Positions 9,201 through 18,965 of a stretch of 64,000 nucleotides of DNA are shown here, in pieces. A program made the translations under genes and the position numbers. The notes below the pieces were generated by a model. That model was not told the DNA's origin, did no database searches, and saw only the letters and a program-made list of their open reading frames with translations. The number at the start of each line of letters is the position of its first letter. Positions within the stretch are counted from its first letter, which is position 1. The DNA lies in the NCBI RefSeq assembly GCF_016718685.1, contig NZ_JADKCX010000028.1, forward strand, positions 28,249-92,248, in the 5' to 3' direction. The DNA is from Haliscomenobacter sp. Its GTDB lineage: Bacteria > Bacteroidota > Bacteroidia > Chitinophagales > Saprospiraceae.

Positions 9201-12200
9201 CAAAACGACCACATTGCGGGCGGTCGGATTGGTACAGCCCCCTGCGCTTACGGTAAAGCGATAGATCACGTTAATTGCGGCAGCAGTGGTATTGACCAAA
9301 GTTTCATTCGGATTACCTACGCCATCAGCTTCAGGGTTGGAAATGCCATTTACACTGGCACGTATCCAGGCAAAACTGGCCCCTGTAGCTGCGCTTGTCG
9401 GCGTATAATTGAACACGTTGCCGCTACAAATAGCAGGTGGAGTAAGGCTGCTGCTCAAGGTAGGACTGGGTTTCACCACCACCACTACATTAAAGATTTG
9501 TGGATTGATGCAGCCGTTGGCATTCAGGGTATATGCGTAGGTAACACTTACTGGTGCATTGCTGGTATTGATCAAACTTTCCAGCGGATCATCGGTGCCA
9601 TTGGCAGCAGCATTGCTGATTCCTGCCACTGCTGCCCGCGTCCAGGAAAAAGTAGTACCTACCGTTGTACTGGTGGGTATGTAACTAAACAAGGCCCTGC
9701 TGCACACATCGGCAGGCGTAGTACTGCTACTCAAACTGGGGGGGCGGTTCACCACTACCTTAACCGTATCCGGGATGGGATTGGTGCACCCGTAAGCACT
9801 CAACGTATACAAATAGGTTACCGTGACCGGCCCAGTCGTCGTGTCGAACAAGGTTTCATTGGGGTTGCCCGTGCCATTGGCAGCAGCATTACTGATGCCG
9901 GCAACTGCGGCGCGGGTCCAGGCAAAAGTAGTCCCCTCAGTAGCACTGGTGGGAGTATAACTAAAAGCCGAACCGCTACAAATTGCCGGTGGATTAGTCG
10001 CACTGCTCAATACTGGCCTCGGTTTAACCAGCACCGTAACCCTGGTTGGGTTGGGGTCTGAGCAGCCAGTTGCACTGATGGTATACAGGTATACGACACT
10101 TAGCGTATCCGCAGTCGTGTTGACCAAGGTTTCGTTGATACCCGCGGTGCCACTCGCTGCGGCATTGCTTAGCCCATTGACAAGGGCTCTAGTCCAACTG
10201 AAAGTGGCATTTGTATTGGTACTGGTAGGAGTATACGTAAAGGCTGTGCCACTACAGATCGCCGGAGGAGTAAGGGTACTACTCAGGGCAGCGCTGGGAT
10301 TGACGATTACCGTTACATTGGTAGGTGTTGGACTGGTACAGCCATTGGCCGTTGCCGTATATTGATAAACCACATTGATGGGGTTGGCAGTTGTATTGCT
10401 CAATGCTTCGTTGATTCTTCCGGTATCGGTTCTGGCAGAGTTGCTGATGCCCATCACGGCTGCCCGGGTCCAGTTAAAGGTAGCGCCCGGCGTGCTGCTG
10501 GTTGGAACATAACTTAAGGTTGCTCCACTACAAATTCCTGGAGCGGTGGTACTACCCGTAAAAACTGGAACAGGTTTAACCCTGACCACCAGGTTAGCGG
10601 GCACAGGGTTGGTACATCCATTGGCGGACAAAGAAAAAACGTAAGTCACATTTACAGGCGCATTGGTGGTATTGTTCAGCGTTTCAGTGATATTGCCCGT
10701 TCCCATGGTTCCGGAATTGCTCACTCCATTCACCAGCGATCGACCCCATCCCAGGGTAGCACCTACAGTCGAACTACTCGGCGTGTACGTGAACGACACC
10801 CCCGTGCATTGCATCAGGGTATCGAGAGGACTGGTCAAAACCGGGCGTGGGTTGACCGTCACCATCACTCGGAAGGTATCGGAACCGATACAACCACCAA
10901 CGCTTAAATTGAAGTATTCATAAGTAACGACCACTGGATTGGCCGTCGTATCGATCAGGGTCTCATTGATTGGGCCTGTTCCATTGGCCGCAGGGTTACT
11001 GATCCCAGGTCTAGCTTTGCGACGCCAACTAAACGTAGTGCCCATTGCACTGCTGGTGGGAGTATATGCAAAGGTTGTTCCACTACATACCGGAGGAGGA
11101 GTTAAAGGAACTACTCAAAGTGCCGGGCTTCTCACCACAACTGCAATCGAATTACTGCTGATGCTAAACACTGTGGTACAGGTATCGATGAGCAGACAAC
11201 TGACGGTATCCAGGTTGGATAAAGTATCCACGATATAGGTAGGACTATTGGTACCTACATTTTGGCGATTGAGACGCCATTGGTACTTGAAGCTACTACC
11301 TGCATTCATGGCAAGAGCCGTAAAGGTTAGCGAGTCTCCGAGGCAGAAGGTGTCGTTGGGACTTACCGTAATGCTAAGGGTAGGCGTAGTACAAGAAATG
11401 TAGGTAAATCCGGGCAAGCTCAAGGTATCTCCGGGGATAAAAACATCCACATCTCCAGTGGCGCCGTCGCTCACCACCGCCTTGATTTTTGTAGGTGAAA
11501 CTACCTGGATAAAACTGGCGGTAGAATCCCCAAAATTGACCTTGGTCGCGCCAGTTAAGCTGGAGCCGGTAATGAGTATGGTATCCCCGGTTTGTCCTGT
11601 AGTAGGGCTGAAGGAGATGATTGAAGGGGTAAGGTAAGTTGATTTCTCAGCACTGATGCGGAATTCCCCCGTAAATTAGTGGTGGCCAAATCAGGCTTTC
11701 CATCGCCATCTAAATCTCCAATTGAGGCAATATTGGGTTCTGAACCCACGGCAAGGTCTACTTTTGCAACAAACGAAAGCGTACCGCTGCTGCTGGTATT
11801 GCGCAACACCGAAAGGGATGAAGAACCAGAGTTGGCGACCGTCAAATCCAGCTTGCCATCGCCATCCAGGTCGCCCATGGAAACGCTAAAGGGCGTAGCC
11901 CCGGTGGCAAAGTCCACTTTGGCCGCAAGCGCAACCGTATCTACTTTACTGGTATTGCGAAAGACCGAGACGCTGGTAGAAAAAAGGTTACTAATGGCTA
12001 CTTCGGGTTTGCCATCGCCATCCAAATCCCCAATGGCTACCCCGGAGGGAGTATCTCCAGTGGTGAAATCAACCCTACCCGCAAAAGACAAATTACCTGG
12101 AGTACTGGTATTGCGGATAACCGACACATTTGAAGCAAAAGCATTGGGCGCCACCAAATCCAGTTTGCCATCACCATCAATGTCACCAAGGCCAATGTTA

Positions 12201-13072
12201 TAGGGTCTTGAATTTGTACCGGTAATAAAATCTACTTTACGGGCAAAAGATATAGATCCAACGGTACTCGTATTGCGCAATACGGATACTGTAGACGAAG
12301 AGAAGTTCGCCAGTGCCAGGTCGGGTTTGCCATCGCCATCCAAATCTCCAATGGCCACACCCAATGGACCTGACCCAACCGCGGAGTCTATTTTGGCCGC
12401 GAAAGACAACATGCCCCCAGTACTGGTGTTTCTGAGAATAGAAACCGTATTGGAAAATTGGTTGCCAATGGCCAAATCCAGTTTGCCATCGCCATCCAGG
12501 TCGCCAACTGCAGCACTGGAAGGCCCAGCCCCGGTGGTGACGTCAACTTTTGCTGCAAATGCAAGGGTCCCGCTGCTGCTGGTATTTCTCAACAGGGATA
12601 CACTCATCGAGCCATTATTGGTGGCAATCAACTCCGGTTTGCCGTCTCCGTCCAAATCTCCAGATGCTACACTGCGCGGCTGAGAGGCAGTAGTAAAATC
12701 GGTTTTTGTGGCGAAAGACATGGTGTTGATGGCAATTCCTCCACTAAACGTAACCAGAAAAGGCTTTGCAGAGGCAGCACTCAAACCCGTAACGGTATTC
12801 AACACGGTAATGGGTTTGTAGGTAGCACCCAACGGAACCGTTACGGTCAACGAAGTTGGACTTGCCGAACTAACGGTAGCCTTTACTGCCCCAAAATGTA
12901 CGATGTTATTTGTAGCCGTGGGGTTGAAATTTGTACCAGTAAGGGTAACGGTGGCTCCGATCGAACCTGCTGCGGGCGTAAAACCAGTAATGGTGGGTGT
13001 CTGAGCAGCGAGGAGGGTTCCTACCAGACAAGCTGATAGGAAAATGTGTAGTTTTTGGATCATGGTATTCAT
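6216..13072 (-). CDS. Giant secreted protein: IPT/TIG, FG-GAP repeats, PKD-like repeats, T9SS sorting tail (frameshifted)
   Basis: About 2285 residues once three one-base length changes are restored. Order: signal peptide (MIQKLHIFLSACLVG...), an IPT/TIG domain (TPTITGFTPAAGS), seven FG-GAP/VCBS repeats with the calcium-loop motif GDLDGDGK, a second IPT-like and Ig-like stretch, about 13 PKD-like repeats (ICSG...F.YTP.S...F.WTRA...GISN...NETL.NTT), and a type A T9SS sorting tail (QNVPNPFQE ... KRMVVLKQ). Frame breaks: 11626-11629 (coding C4, one short), then compensating changes at 11117-11119 and 11104-11106. The corrected length is divisible by three. It is probably an exported adhesin or surface filament. 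The start at 13072 (MNTMIQK) is chosen because of the signal peptide; 13063 is possible. Confidence 0.85.
7510..11095 (-). repeat. Tandem array of ~13 PKD-like coding repeats (~264 bp each)
   Basis: Inside the giant gene, a unit of about 88 codons recurs about 13 times. Each copy has a Cys-Ser-Gly near its start, a WTRA...GISN centre and a closing VTVNP.P.LSS linker. Copies differ at many positions but share conserved codon blocks such as GCCCGxGTCCAG on the + strand. The array is prone to recombination and to assembly collapse. Confidence 0.85.
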
Positions 13073-13129
13073 GGTATTACAATTATCAATCAGCTTGTCC
13101 TTTTTCAGCAAGCTGGTTTTCTCATGCAG

Positions 13130-13137
13130 CAAAAATA
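13130..13137 (-). promoter_or_regulatory. Candidate -7 element (TATTTTTG) for the giant gene
   Basis: Reads TATTTTTG on the minus strand, matching TAnnTTTG, 57 bases upstream of the chosen start at 13072. No good -33 element is seen at the expected spacing. Confidence 0.4.
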
Positions 13138-13220
13138 AAATTTTTCTATTGGTAAGCTGGTTTATTTGATCGGTATTCTATCAGGCAATCAAAAAAAAAT
13201 GGTACACTTGAATTTTTTTC

Positions 13221-14069
13221 CTATTCATTATCAAGCATTTCCCATAATTTGATCACTTCAGCGGCTGGTTTTACATCGTGAACGCGCAGGAGTTTTGCCC
13301 CTTGCTGTAAGGCAATCATGTGCAGTGCGGTCGTACCATTCAGTGCCTGTTCAGGTTCGATATTCAAAAAACGGTAAATCATCGATTTGCGGGATAATCC
13401 GGCCAAGAGTGGTGCATCCAGCATCCGAAACACGTGCATACTTTTCAACAGCTGGTAATTGTGGGCAATGGTTTTTCCAAAACCAAATCCAGGATCCAAT
13501 ACGATGTCTTTCACCCCCAAAACCCGCAATTTCCCCACTTCAGCGATGAAAAAATCCAGCACATCGGTCACCACATCAGCATATACAGGATTGGATTGCA
13601 TGGTACCAGGCTGTCCCTGCATGTGCATGAGTACATATGGCAAACCCAGTTCCGCTACCGTGGGATACATGGCTGGATCGAGGCGACCAGCAGAGATGTC
13701 ATTGATCAGGCCTATCCCTAAATCATAACCCGCCCGTACCGAATGAGCATATACCGTATCCAGAGAAATAATCGCCTTCGGAAATTGTTGCGTCAAAGCC
13801 TGTATCACCGGGGCCACCCGTTGCATCTCCTCTTCTGCGGTGATGATGTGTGCGCCTGGCCGCGACGACATCCCCCCAATGTCCAAAATTTGTGCCCCTG
13901 CACTCAACATCTGATCGGCTTGTTGCAGAATATCGGTTAATTCCGTGAATCGGCTACCCGCATAAAAACTATCTGGGGTAACATTGATGATGCCCATAAT
14001 GACCGGGTGGGAAAGATCCAGGAGACGTCCGGCGCAGTTGAGGGTGGTTTGTGGGTACAACATTAACAT
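13221..14069 (-). CDS. folP: Dihydropteroate synthase
   Basis: A 282-residue TIM-barrel enzyme that joins p-aminobenzoate to the dihydropterin pyrophosphate in folate synthesis, the sulfonamide target. Signature segments: IINVTPDSF (27-35), ILDIGGMSSRPGA (the pterin-binding site; here GMSSRPGA instead of the usual GESTRPGA), ISLDTVY, LINDISAG, LMHMQG and DPGFGFGKT. Length is normal. Alternative start: the third residue (MLYPQTTL). It is divergent from the DUF4230-like gene. Confidence 0.95.
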   Translation of the reverse strand: MLMLYPQTTLNCAGRLLDLSHPVIMGIINVTPDSFYAGSRFTELTDILQQADQMLSAGAQILDIGGMSSRPGAHIITAEEEMQRVAPVIQALTQQFPKAIISLDTVYAHSVRAGYDLGIGLINDISAGRLDPAMYPTVAELGLPYVLMHMQGQPGTMQSNPVYADVVTDVLDFFIAEVGKLRVLGVKDIVLDPGFGFGKTIAHNYQLLKSMHVFRMLDAPLLAGLSRKSMIYRFLNIEPEQALNGTTALHMIALQQGAKLLRVHDVKPAAEVIKLWEMLDNE

Positions 14070-14088
14070 TTGGTTTTTGCAAATTTAT

Positions 14089-14096
14089 TACTTTTG
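14089..14096 (+). promoter_or_regulatory. -7 element (TACTTTTG) for the DUF4230-like gene
   Basis: Matches TAnnTTTG and sits 16 bases before the ATG at 14113, leaving a very short leader. Confidence 0.5.
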
Positions 14097-14112
14097 ACCA
14101 AAATCTACTGTT

Positions 14113-15315
14113 ATGTCTGAAGGTGGTGATTCTCGCTTGCGCATCAGCCAAACTTTTTTGGCCATCCTGATCATTGGCCTTTTTGGTCTGGTAGCTTACA
14201 AATACTTTCCCCGCTCAGGAACTGCAGGGGATGTGACCACGGTACCCAAAGAATTTCAGCTGAATTACCTCCCGGCTGATTTCAACTTTGATATTGATGA
14301 GCAGGATGCCCTGGCAATTCTAACCAACCCAAAGCGCTACCGACGGGAGTTTAACCAGATGGTATACGACATGAACATGGCTATCCTGAACCATACCGCC
14401 AACCGGATGGGCTTGAGCAACGACATCAAAAAACGCCTGCCTGCTGAATACGACAAACACCATGATTATCTGCGCAACATCTACTTCGACGAGTTTTTGG
14501 CCATCAAAGACACGACCAGCAGCCTTTACCAAACCTGGTACGACAATGGGTTTAAAAATGCTGCGCAGATCTGGTATGAAGTGGCCGCCAAGTACACCTG
14601 CTACCTGGTCAATAATGTGATGGGCGGCTTAATTCCGATGCGAGATGGGGCCTTTTATGCCAAAGGCAAAAAAGTAGACACCCCATGCGGCATTGCCCTC
14701 ACCGAAGCCCTGGCCCCCCTGATGAAACAGATTGAAGAACGTGCCGCCGTTGAAGACTTTGGCCGATCACGCGGCTTATTGCAGGAACGGGTGGATAAAG
14801 TGATCTCCGAACTGGCTACTTACGAAATCCGCGACAAAAAGGGGCTTACCAAACAATTTCAGACCAAGGTCTGGGGTTTTGCGGTTTCTTCTACCGACCT
14901 GGAAATCACCGCCATCAGCATCCTCAAAATAGGTTTTAAACTGGACGATTATTTCAACATCAACCTCAACAGCAAAAGTAGGCTCGTGACCATCACCTTG
15001 CCGGAGCCCATCATCCTCTCACATGAAGTTTACCCGAAAATGGACCGGATGAGCATCGGCTGGCTCCGCGAGATCAAAGGTGACGACCTCAACAAAGCGT
15101 TTAATGTGCTGCGCGAAGAATTTCGCCGCGATGCGATGAACGCCGATGCCATGGACAAAGCCAAAGTGCAAGCCCGTGAAGTGCTCAATACCATGATGGG
15201 CCCACTGGTAAGTTCGCTGGGTTCGAAGTACAAACTACGGGTGATGTTTCAGGAAGGAGACCCCACCCCGCAGGAATTTTTGCCTAAGGATCAGACTGAA
15301 CTCAATAATCAATAA
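14113..15315 (+). CDS. Single-pass membrane protein, DUF4230-like C-terminal half
   Basis: A 400-residue protein with one N-terminal transmembrane segment (about 14-29, FLAILIIGLFGLVAYKYF), then a helical soluble part. The C-terminal ~150 residues look like DUF4230: a beta-rich stretch (ISILKIGFKLDDYFNI...VTITLPEPIIL) followed by a long helix ending in ALGSKYKLRV-type sequence (here SLGSKYKLRVMF). The function of that family is unknown. The topology suggests a protein anchored in the inner membrane with its bulk in the periplasm. It is a single gene between folP and a response regulator. The family assignment is by eye. Confidence 0.6.
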   Translation: MSEGGDSRLRISQTFLAILIIGLFGLVAYKYFPRSGTAGDVTTVPKEFQLNYLPADFNFDIDEQDALAILTNPKRYRREFNQMVYDMNMAILNHTANRMGLSNDIKKRLPAEYDKHHDYLRNIYFDEFLAIKDTTSSLYQTWYDNGFKNAAQIWYEVAAKYTCYLVNNVMGGLIPMRDGAFYAKGKKVDTPCGIALTEALAPLMKQIEERAAVEDFGRSRGLLQERVDKVISELATYEIRDKKGLTKQFQTKVWGFAVSSTDLEITAISILKIGFKLDDYFNINLNSKSRLVTITLPEPIILSHEVYPKMDRMSIGWLREIKGDDLNKAFNVLREEFRRDAMNADAMDKAKVQAREVLNTMMGPLVSSLGSKYKLRVMFQEGDPTPQEFLPKDQTELNNQ

Positions 15316-15377
15316 GCTTGTTTTGCGTCAGCACATTGGGCTTAAAAAGTCTTTATTTAAACATAGTCTAAATAAAT

Positions 15378-15409
15378 TTTGTTGGCAAACCAAATTATCA
15401 CTACTTTCG
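15378..15409 (+). promoter_or_regulatory. Promoter TTTG-N20-TACTTTCG for the response regulator
   Basis: TTTG at 15378-15381, a 20-base spacer and TACTTTCG at 15402-15409 (one mismatch to TAnnTTTG). The ATG follows 22 bases later. Confidence 0.6.
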
Positions 15410-15431
15410 TTCTTGATATTGAACGTAAAAC

Positions 15432-16085
15432 ATGAAACAGCATACCGTATTGTTGGCAGATGAACAACCTTTGGTCCGCTTGGCGCTACGCCAACTGCTG
15501 AGTCAAGGGGATCATTATCAGATAGTAGGTGAGGTAGGCAATGAGGAAGAGCTGCTTGTGTCCCTCAAAGTCAATAAATCCGATCTGGTGGTCCTCGACT
15601 ACAGCCAGTCCGAGAGTTTTCGCCCCAGTACGGTAGCCAAAATCAAAACGGTATCCCCGCAAACCCAGGTATTGATCATCAGCGCCGATACCCGCAAAGA
15701 AAACATCTTTCAAGTGCTGGAAATGGGGGTAACCAGTTTTTTGACCAAAACTTGTGGCACCAATGAAATCCTGGACGCCGCACATGCCACCCTCAAAGGG
15801 GATAAATTCTTTTGTACCCGCGTCATTGATTTTTTATTGGAAAAATCCTTCTCCAAAGATACCCAAGTCAATTGTGCCCCTACCCCACTGTCCTCTCGTG
15901 AGATTGAAATTGTACAATTGTCGGCCCGTGGGCTAATCGCCAAGGAAATTGCCGACACCCTTAATCTGAGTACCCACACGGTATATACCCACCGCAAAAA
16001 CATCATGAAAAAGCTACAAATCAACTCCTCCTCAGAGCTGGTATTGTATGCAGTAAGTAAAGGTTTGGTCCAGAATGAGGGGTAA
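15432..16085 (+). CDS. NarL/FixJ-type response regulator (receiver + LuxR HTH)
   Basis: A 217-residue two-domain regulator. The receiver domain has acidic residues at 10-11 (ADEQP), the phosphoacceptor Asp56 (VVLDYS), Ser84 (IISADT) and Lys106 (FLTKT). The LuxR-type helix-turn-helix at about 150-212 contains LSSREIEIVQLSARGLIAKEIA and STHTVYTHRKNIMKKL. It should bind DNA as a dimer upon phosphorylation. No sensor kinase is adjacent, so it is an orphan here. It is convergent with the LRR lipoprotein gene. Confidence 0.9.
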   Translation: MKQHTVLLADEQPLVRLALRQLLSQGDHYQIVGEVGNEEELLVSLKVNKSDLVVLDYSQSESFRPSTVAKIKTVSPQTQVLIISADTRKENIFQVLEMGVTSFLTKTCGTNEILDAAHATLKGDKFFCTRVIDFLLEKSFSKDTQVNCAPTPLSSREIEIVQLSARGLIAKEIADTLNLSTHTVYTHRKNIMKKLQINSSSELVLYAVSKGLVQNEG

Positions 16086-16183
16086 TTGCCTGCGCATTTT
16101 TGAACCAAAACGTCACCCCACGCACAAGTCTAATAAAACAACACCGCAGTCTTCGGTAGCCCTTTTTTGATCTCCTTTTGTTC

Positions 16184-17263
16184 TTAAGTAGAAAACGAAT
16201 CCTTGTCCAGCACCAAAGTTTTCAATTGACTCAATTTAAAAATACTGGAGGGAAGCGCTTTCAGCGGGTTACCCGAAAGCCACAATTCTTCCAAATTGGC
16301 CAGTTGTCCAATTTCTTCCGGGATACTTTCGAGCTTGCAAAAAGTGAGGTTCAGCACTTTCAGCCGGGTACATTTTTGGATTTCAGCAGGAAGGGCATTT
16401 AGTTCTACGTGCATGCAATTGAGCGCTTCTAATTTTTTCAATTCAAAAATCTCGGCGGGCAAGTCGTAACCATCCATGTAATTAAAGGAGAGGAGAATGT
16501 TTTCAGTTTCTAAAAAATCTTTGAAAGATTCAAAGTTGAGTACTGTAGAATCACGCCCCCACAGATCCAGCCACTCGGTCCAGATTCCTTGAAAAGTGGT
16601 GTCTTGGGAAGCCTTCCGCCGAATAGGTTTGCCTTCTCGAATGCGTTGAACCAAATAGTCAAAATTCCATTGTTCCTGCACCGGGTTGTAAATTTCTCGC
16701 AATAGTAAATTCATGGTTCCTTCATTCCAATCAAACCATTGCGCGTAAGGGGCGTTCAGGCCAATGTCATGGTCCATTGAAATGACATAAGGTACCGCAG
16801 TTTTGCCATCGATTTTGATTGCGCCATCGTTTCCACCGCCCAGCAGGGCGTATTGGATGAGGGCATCGCCAGTGATGCGTTGGTGTGCATTCCCTACCAT
16901 GAATATTTTGGTCTCAAGGCTGCCCAAAACCAGCAAATCGGGCTGGCTTTTAGTAAGTGTAATGGCTGAATCCACTTTCAGATTGCCTTTGATCACAATG
17001 ATGTGCACCAGTTTTTCCCATTCCTCATCCAGTAAATTAGCCATCACAATGTTTTCGCCTTCAATCACCGCTACTTTCACTTTACCCGGTTTGCCATGGA
17101 AATCCATAGTCCCCAGGTATTCCGAAATCTTGAAACGTTGTTCCGCTTCAACACCAGTGATGAGCGATACTTTTCCTCCACTAAAGGCCGGCCATTTGAT
17201 TTGAGCAGGGGCTTGGCAACCCATCAGCAGCATCGCAATAAAACAGTAAAATGAAAATTTCAT
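16184..17263 (-). CDS. Leucine-rich-repeat lipoprotein
   Basis: A 359-residue protein with a lipobox (signal ending LLMGC, Cys15), so it is probably anchored in the outer or inner membrane on the periplasmic side. Residues ~55-150 look like a beta-solenoid-type stretch (VIKGNLKVDS, LVLGSLETKIF, MVGNAHQRITGDAL), followed by AVPYVISMDHDIGL and a helical middle. The last ~95 residues are four leucine-rich repeats of the disease-resistance/PidL type (LKVLNLTFCKLESIPEEIG, LEELWLSGNPLKALPSSI). Probably a protein-interaction role; I do not recognise the N-terminal part as a named family. Confidence 0.7.
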   Translation of the reverse strand: MKFSFYCFIAMLLMGCQAPAQIKWPAFSGGKVSLITGVEAEQRFKISEYLGTMDFHGKPGKVKVAVIEGENIVMANLLDEEWEKLVHIIVIKGNLKVDSAITLTKSQPDLLVLGSLETKIFMVGNAHQRITGDALIQYALLGGGNDGAIKIDGKTAVPYVISMDHDIGLNAPYAQWFDWNEGTMNLLLREIYNPVQEQWNFDYLVQRIREGKPIRRKASQDTTFQGIWTEWLDLWGRDSTVLNFESFKDFLETENILLSFNYMDGYDLPAEIFELKKLEALNCMHVELNALPAEIQKCTRLKVLNLTFCKLESIPEEIGQLANLEELWLSGNPLKALPSSIFKLSQLKTLVLDKDSFST

Positions 17264-17422
17264 AGGGTTAAGGTTTTTTCAAGAGGTGTAAACAGCAGCT
17301 TTTTTGTTCCATATTAAAAAAAAAAGTAAAAAACTTTTTTCCTGACGCGGTTTGGCAAGGCTTTTGGTTAGGAATCCCCAATCCATCCTCCCTTTTACTT
17401 TTTTCACTGCAAAAACATAGAT

Positions 17423-18957
17423 ATGGTAAGAAGACGAACACTTCTGCTGCCACTGCTATTGCTTTTGCCCCTGCTGACGTATGCTCAAACGGGGCCAATC
17501 AAAGCCAGAGTATTGGTTAAACTTAAGGAAGCCACTACACCCGCTCAGTTCATTGTCGATTTCGCGACGCAAAGCCGGGCTGGAGGAGGGGTTTGGTTGG
17601 AAAAATCCTTAAGTATACGCTCCAACGTACACTTGATGATGTACGATTCCGCCAGCATCACCTCGGACCAGCTACTGGAAGAGCTACGGCTACAACCCGA
17701 TGTCGAGGAAGTCGCTTTTGATTATTACGTCGAAAGCCGTACCGATCCCGATGATCCCAACCTACAGGAACAATGGGGCCTGGCCACCATCCAGGCCGAA
17801 AAAGCCTGGGCCATCACCACAGGAGGGGTGACTGCACGTGGGGATACCATTGTGGTAGCGGTATTGGACAGTGGTTTTGATGTAGACCATGAAGACCTGG
17901 CCCCCAACATTTGGGTCAATCGGGGCGAAATCCCCAATGATGGCAAAGACAACGACCGCAATGGATACATCGACGATACCCAGGGCTGGAATTTTATCCA
18001 AAACAAACGAACCCACCTGGTTGAACAACACGGCCAATCGGTAGCGGGCATCATTGGGGCAGTAGGCAACAACGGCATCGGGGTAAGTGGCATCAACTGG
18101 CACATCAAAGTGATGGTACTAGAAGCCCGACTGGTTTCGGAAATCATTTCCGCTTACGAGTACATCATCGAACAACGTGACCGCTACAACCGCTCTAAAG
18201 GCAAAGAAGGGGCCTTTGTGGTTGCGACCAATGCCTCCTTCGGCATCAATCGACTGTTTTGTAAAGACCAGCCGCTCTGGGGTGCCATGTACGACCGACT
18301 CGGCGAAGTGGGGGTGCTTACCGCCGCCGGAGCGGCCAACAATCCCTGGGACGTCGACGAAGTGGGTGACATGCCCACTACTTGCCCCAGTGAATATTTG
18401 CTTACGGTACTGAATACCACCGAAGTTGACCAGCGTTACGTGGGTTCGGCGTACGGAAAAACCTCGATTGACATGGGTGCTCCAGGGCAAAATTCCTTTA
18501 CGACCAAGCCCTTTGGCAGCTACGGGAGTTTTCATGGCAATTCCGCCGCAGCGCCGCACCTGGCAGGATCTATTGCCCTTTTGTACAGCGTGCCTTGCAG
18601 TGATTTTGCCCAAAAAGTCCTCATCGAGCCTTCTGAAACCGCATTACGGGTGAAAGAAGCATTGCTCAAGGGGGTAGACGAAATTGAGTCGTTGAAGGAA
18701 TACACCAGCACCGGCGGGCGACTGAATGTGTACCGTAGTTTGGAACATTTGCGCCGCGATTGTCGCAGCGTTCCCGATGATTTTAAGGGGATGCTGATCT
18801 ACCCCAATCCAGCGCGTTCGAACATCACCCTGACAATCGATCAACCTGAAAAAAGTCCACTGAGTGTGCGGGTACTCAATATGCTGGGCCAACCCATTTA
18901 TGCCAAACAGGTAGAGGTGATGTTTCCGGGCATTCAACAGGAAGTCATTTCCGTGAA
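17423..18957 (+). CDS. Subtilisin-like (S8) serine protease, T9SS cargo, 3' end truncated
   Basis: A secreted subtilase with signal peptide (residues 1-21, ending TYAQ), an inhibitor-like propeptide, then the catalytic triad Asp149 (VLDSGFDVDHED), His203 (EQHGQSVAG) and Ser374 (GNSAAAPHLAG). The C-terminal part begins a T9SS sorting domain (MLIYPNPARSNITL, VRVLNMLGQPIYA) but normal protein ends near codon 512. Beyond about 18957 the sequence reads as the antisense of the neighbouring FG-GAP gene. The last ~25-30 residues of the sorting domain are missing, so as written the product could not be secreted by T9SS. Either a real deletion or a misassembly. Confidence 0.85.
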
Positions 18958-18965
18958 AATATTCA
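18950..18965. other. Breakpoint joining two truncated convergent genes
   Basis: On + the subtilase sorting domain is interpretable up to about ISVK, then becomes nonsense. On - the FG-GAP protein is interpretable to about NEESGLN, then becomes antisense subtilase. Both lose their C-terminal ends at the same place, with no intergenic sequence between. Confidence 0.7.

Noticed and set aside
9072..10061. Long + strand open frame (329 codons) inside the giant repeat gene
   Set aside because: Antisense to the PKD-like repeats; the repeated coding units keep a stop-free antisense frame. No start signal or family resemblance.
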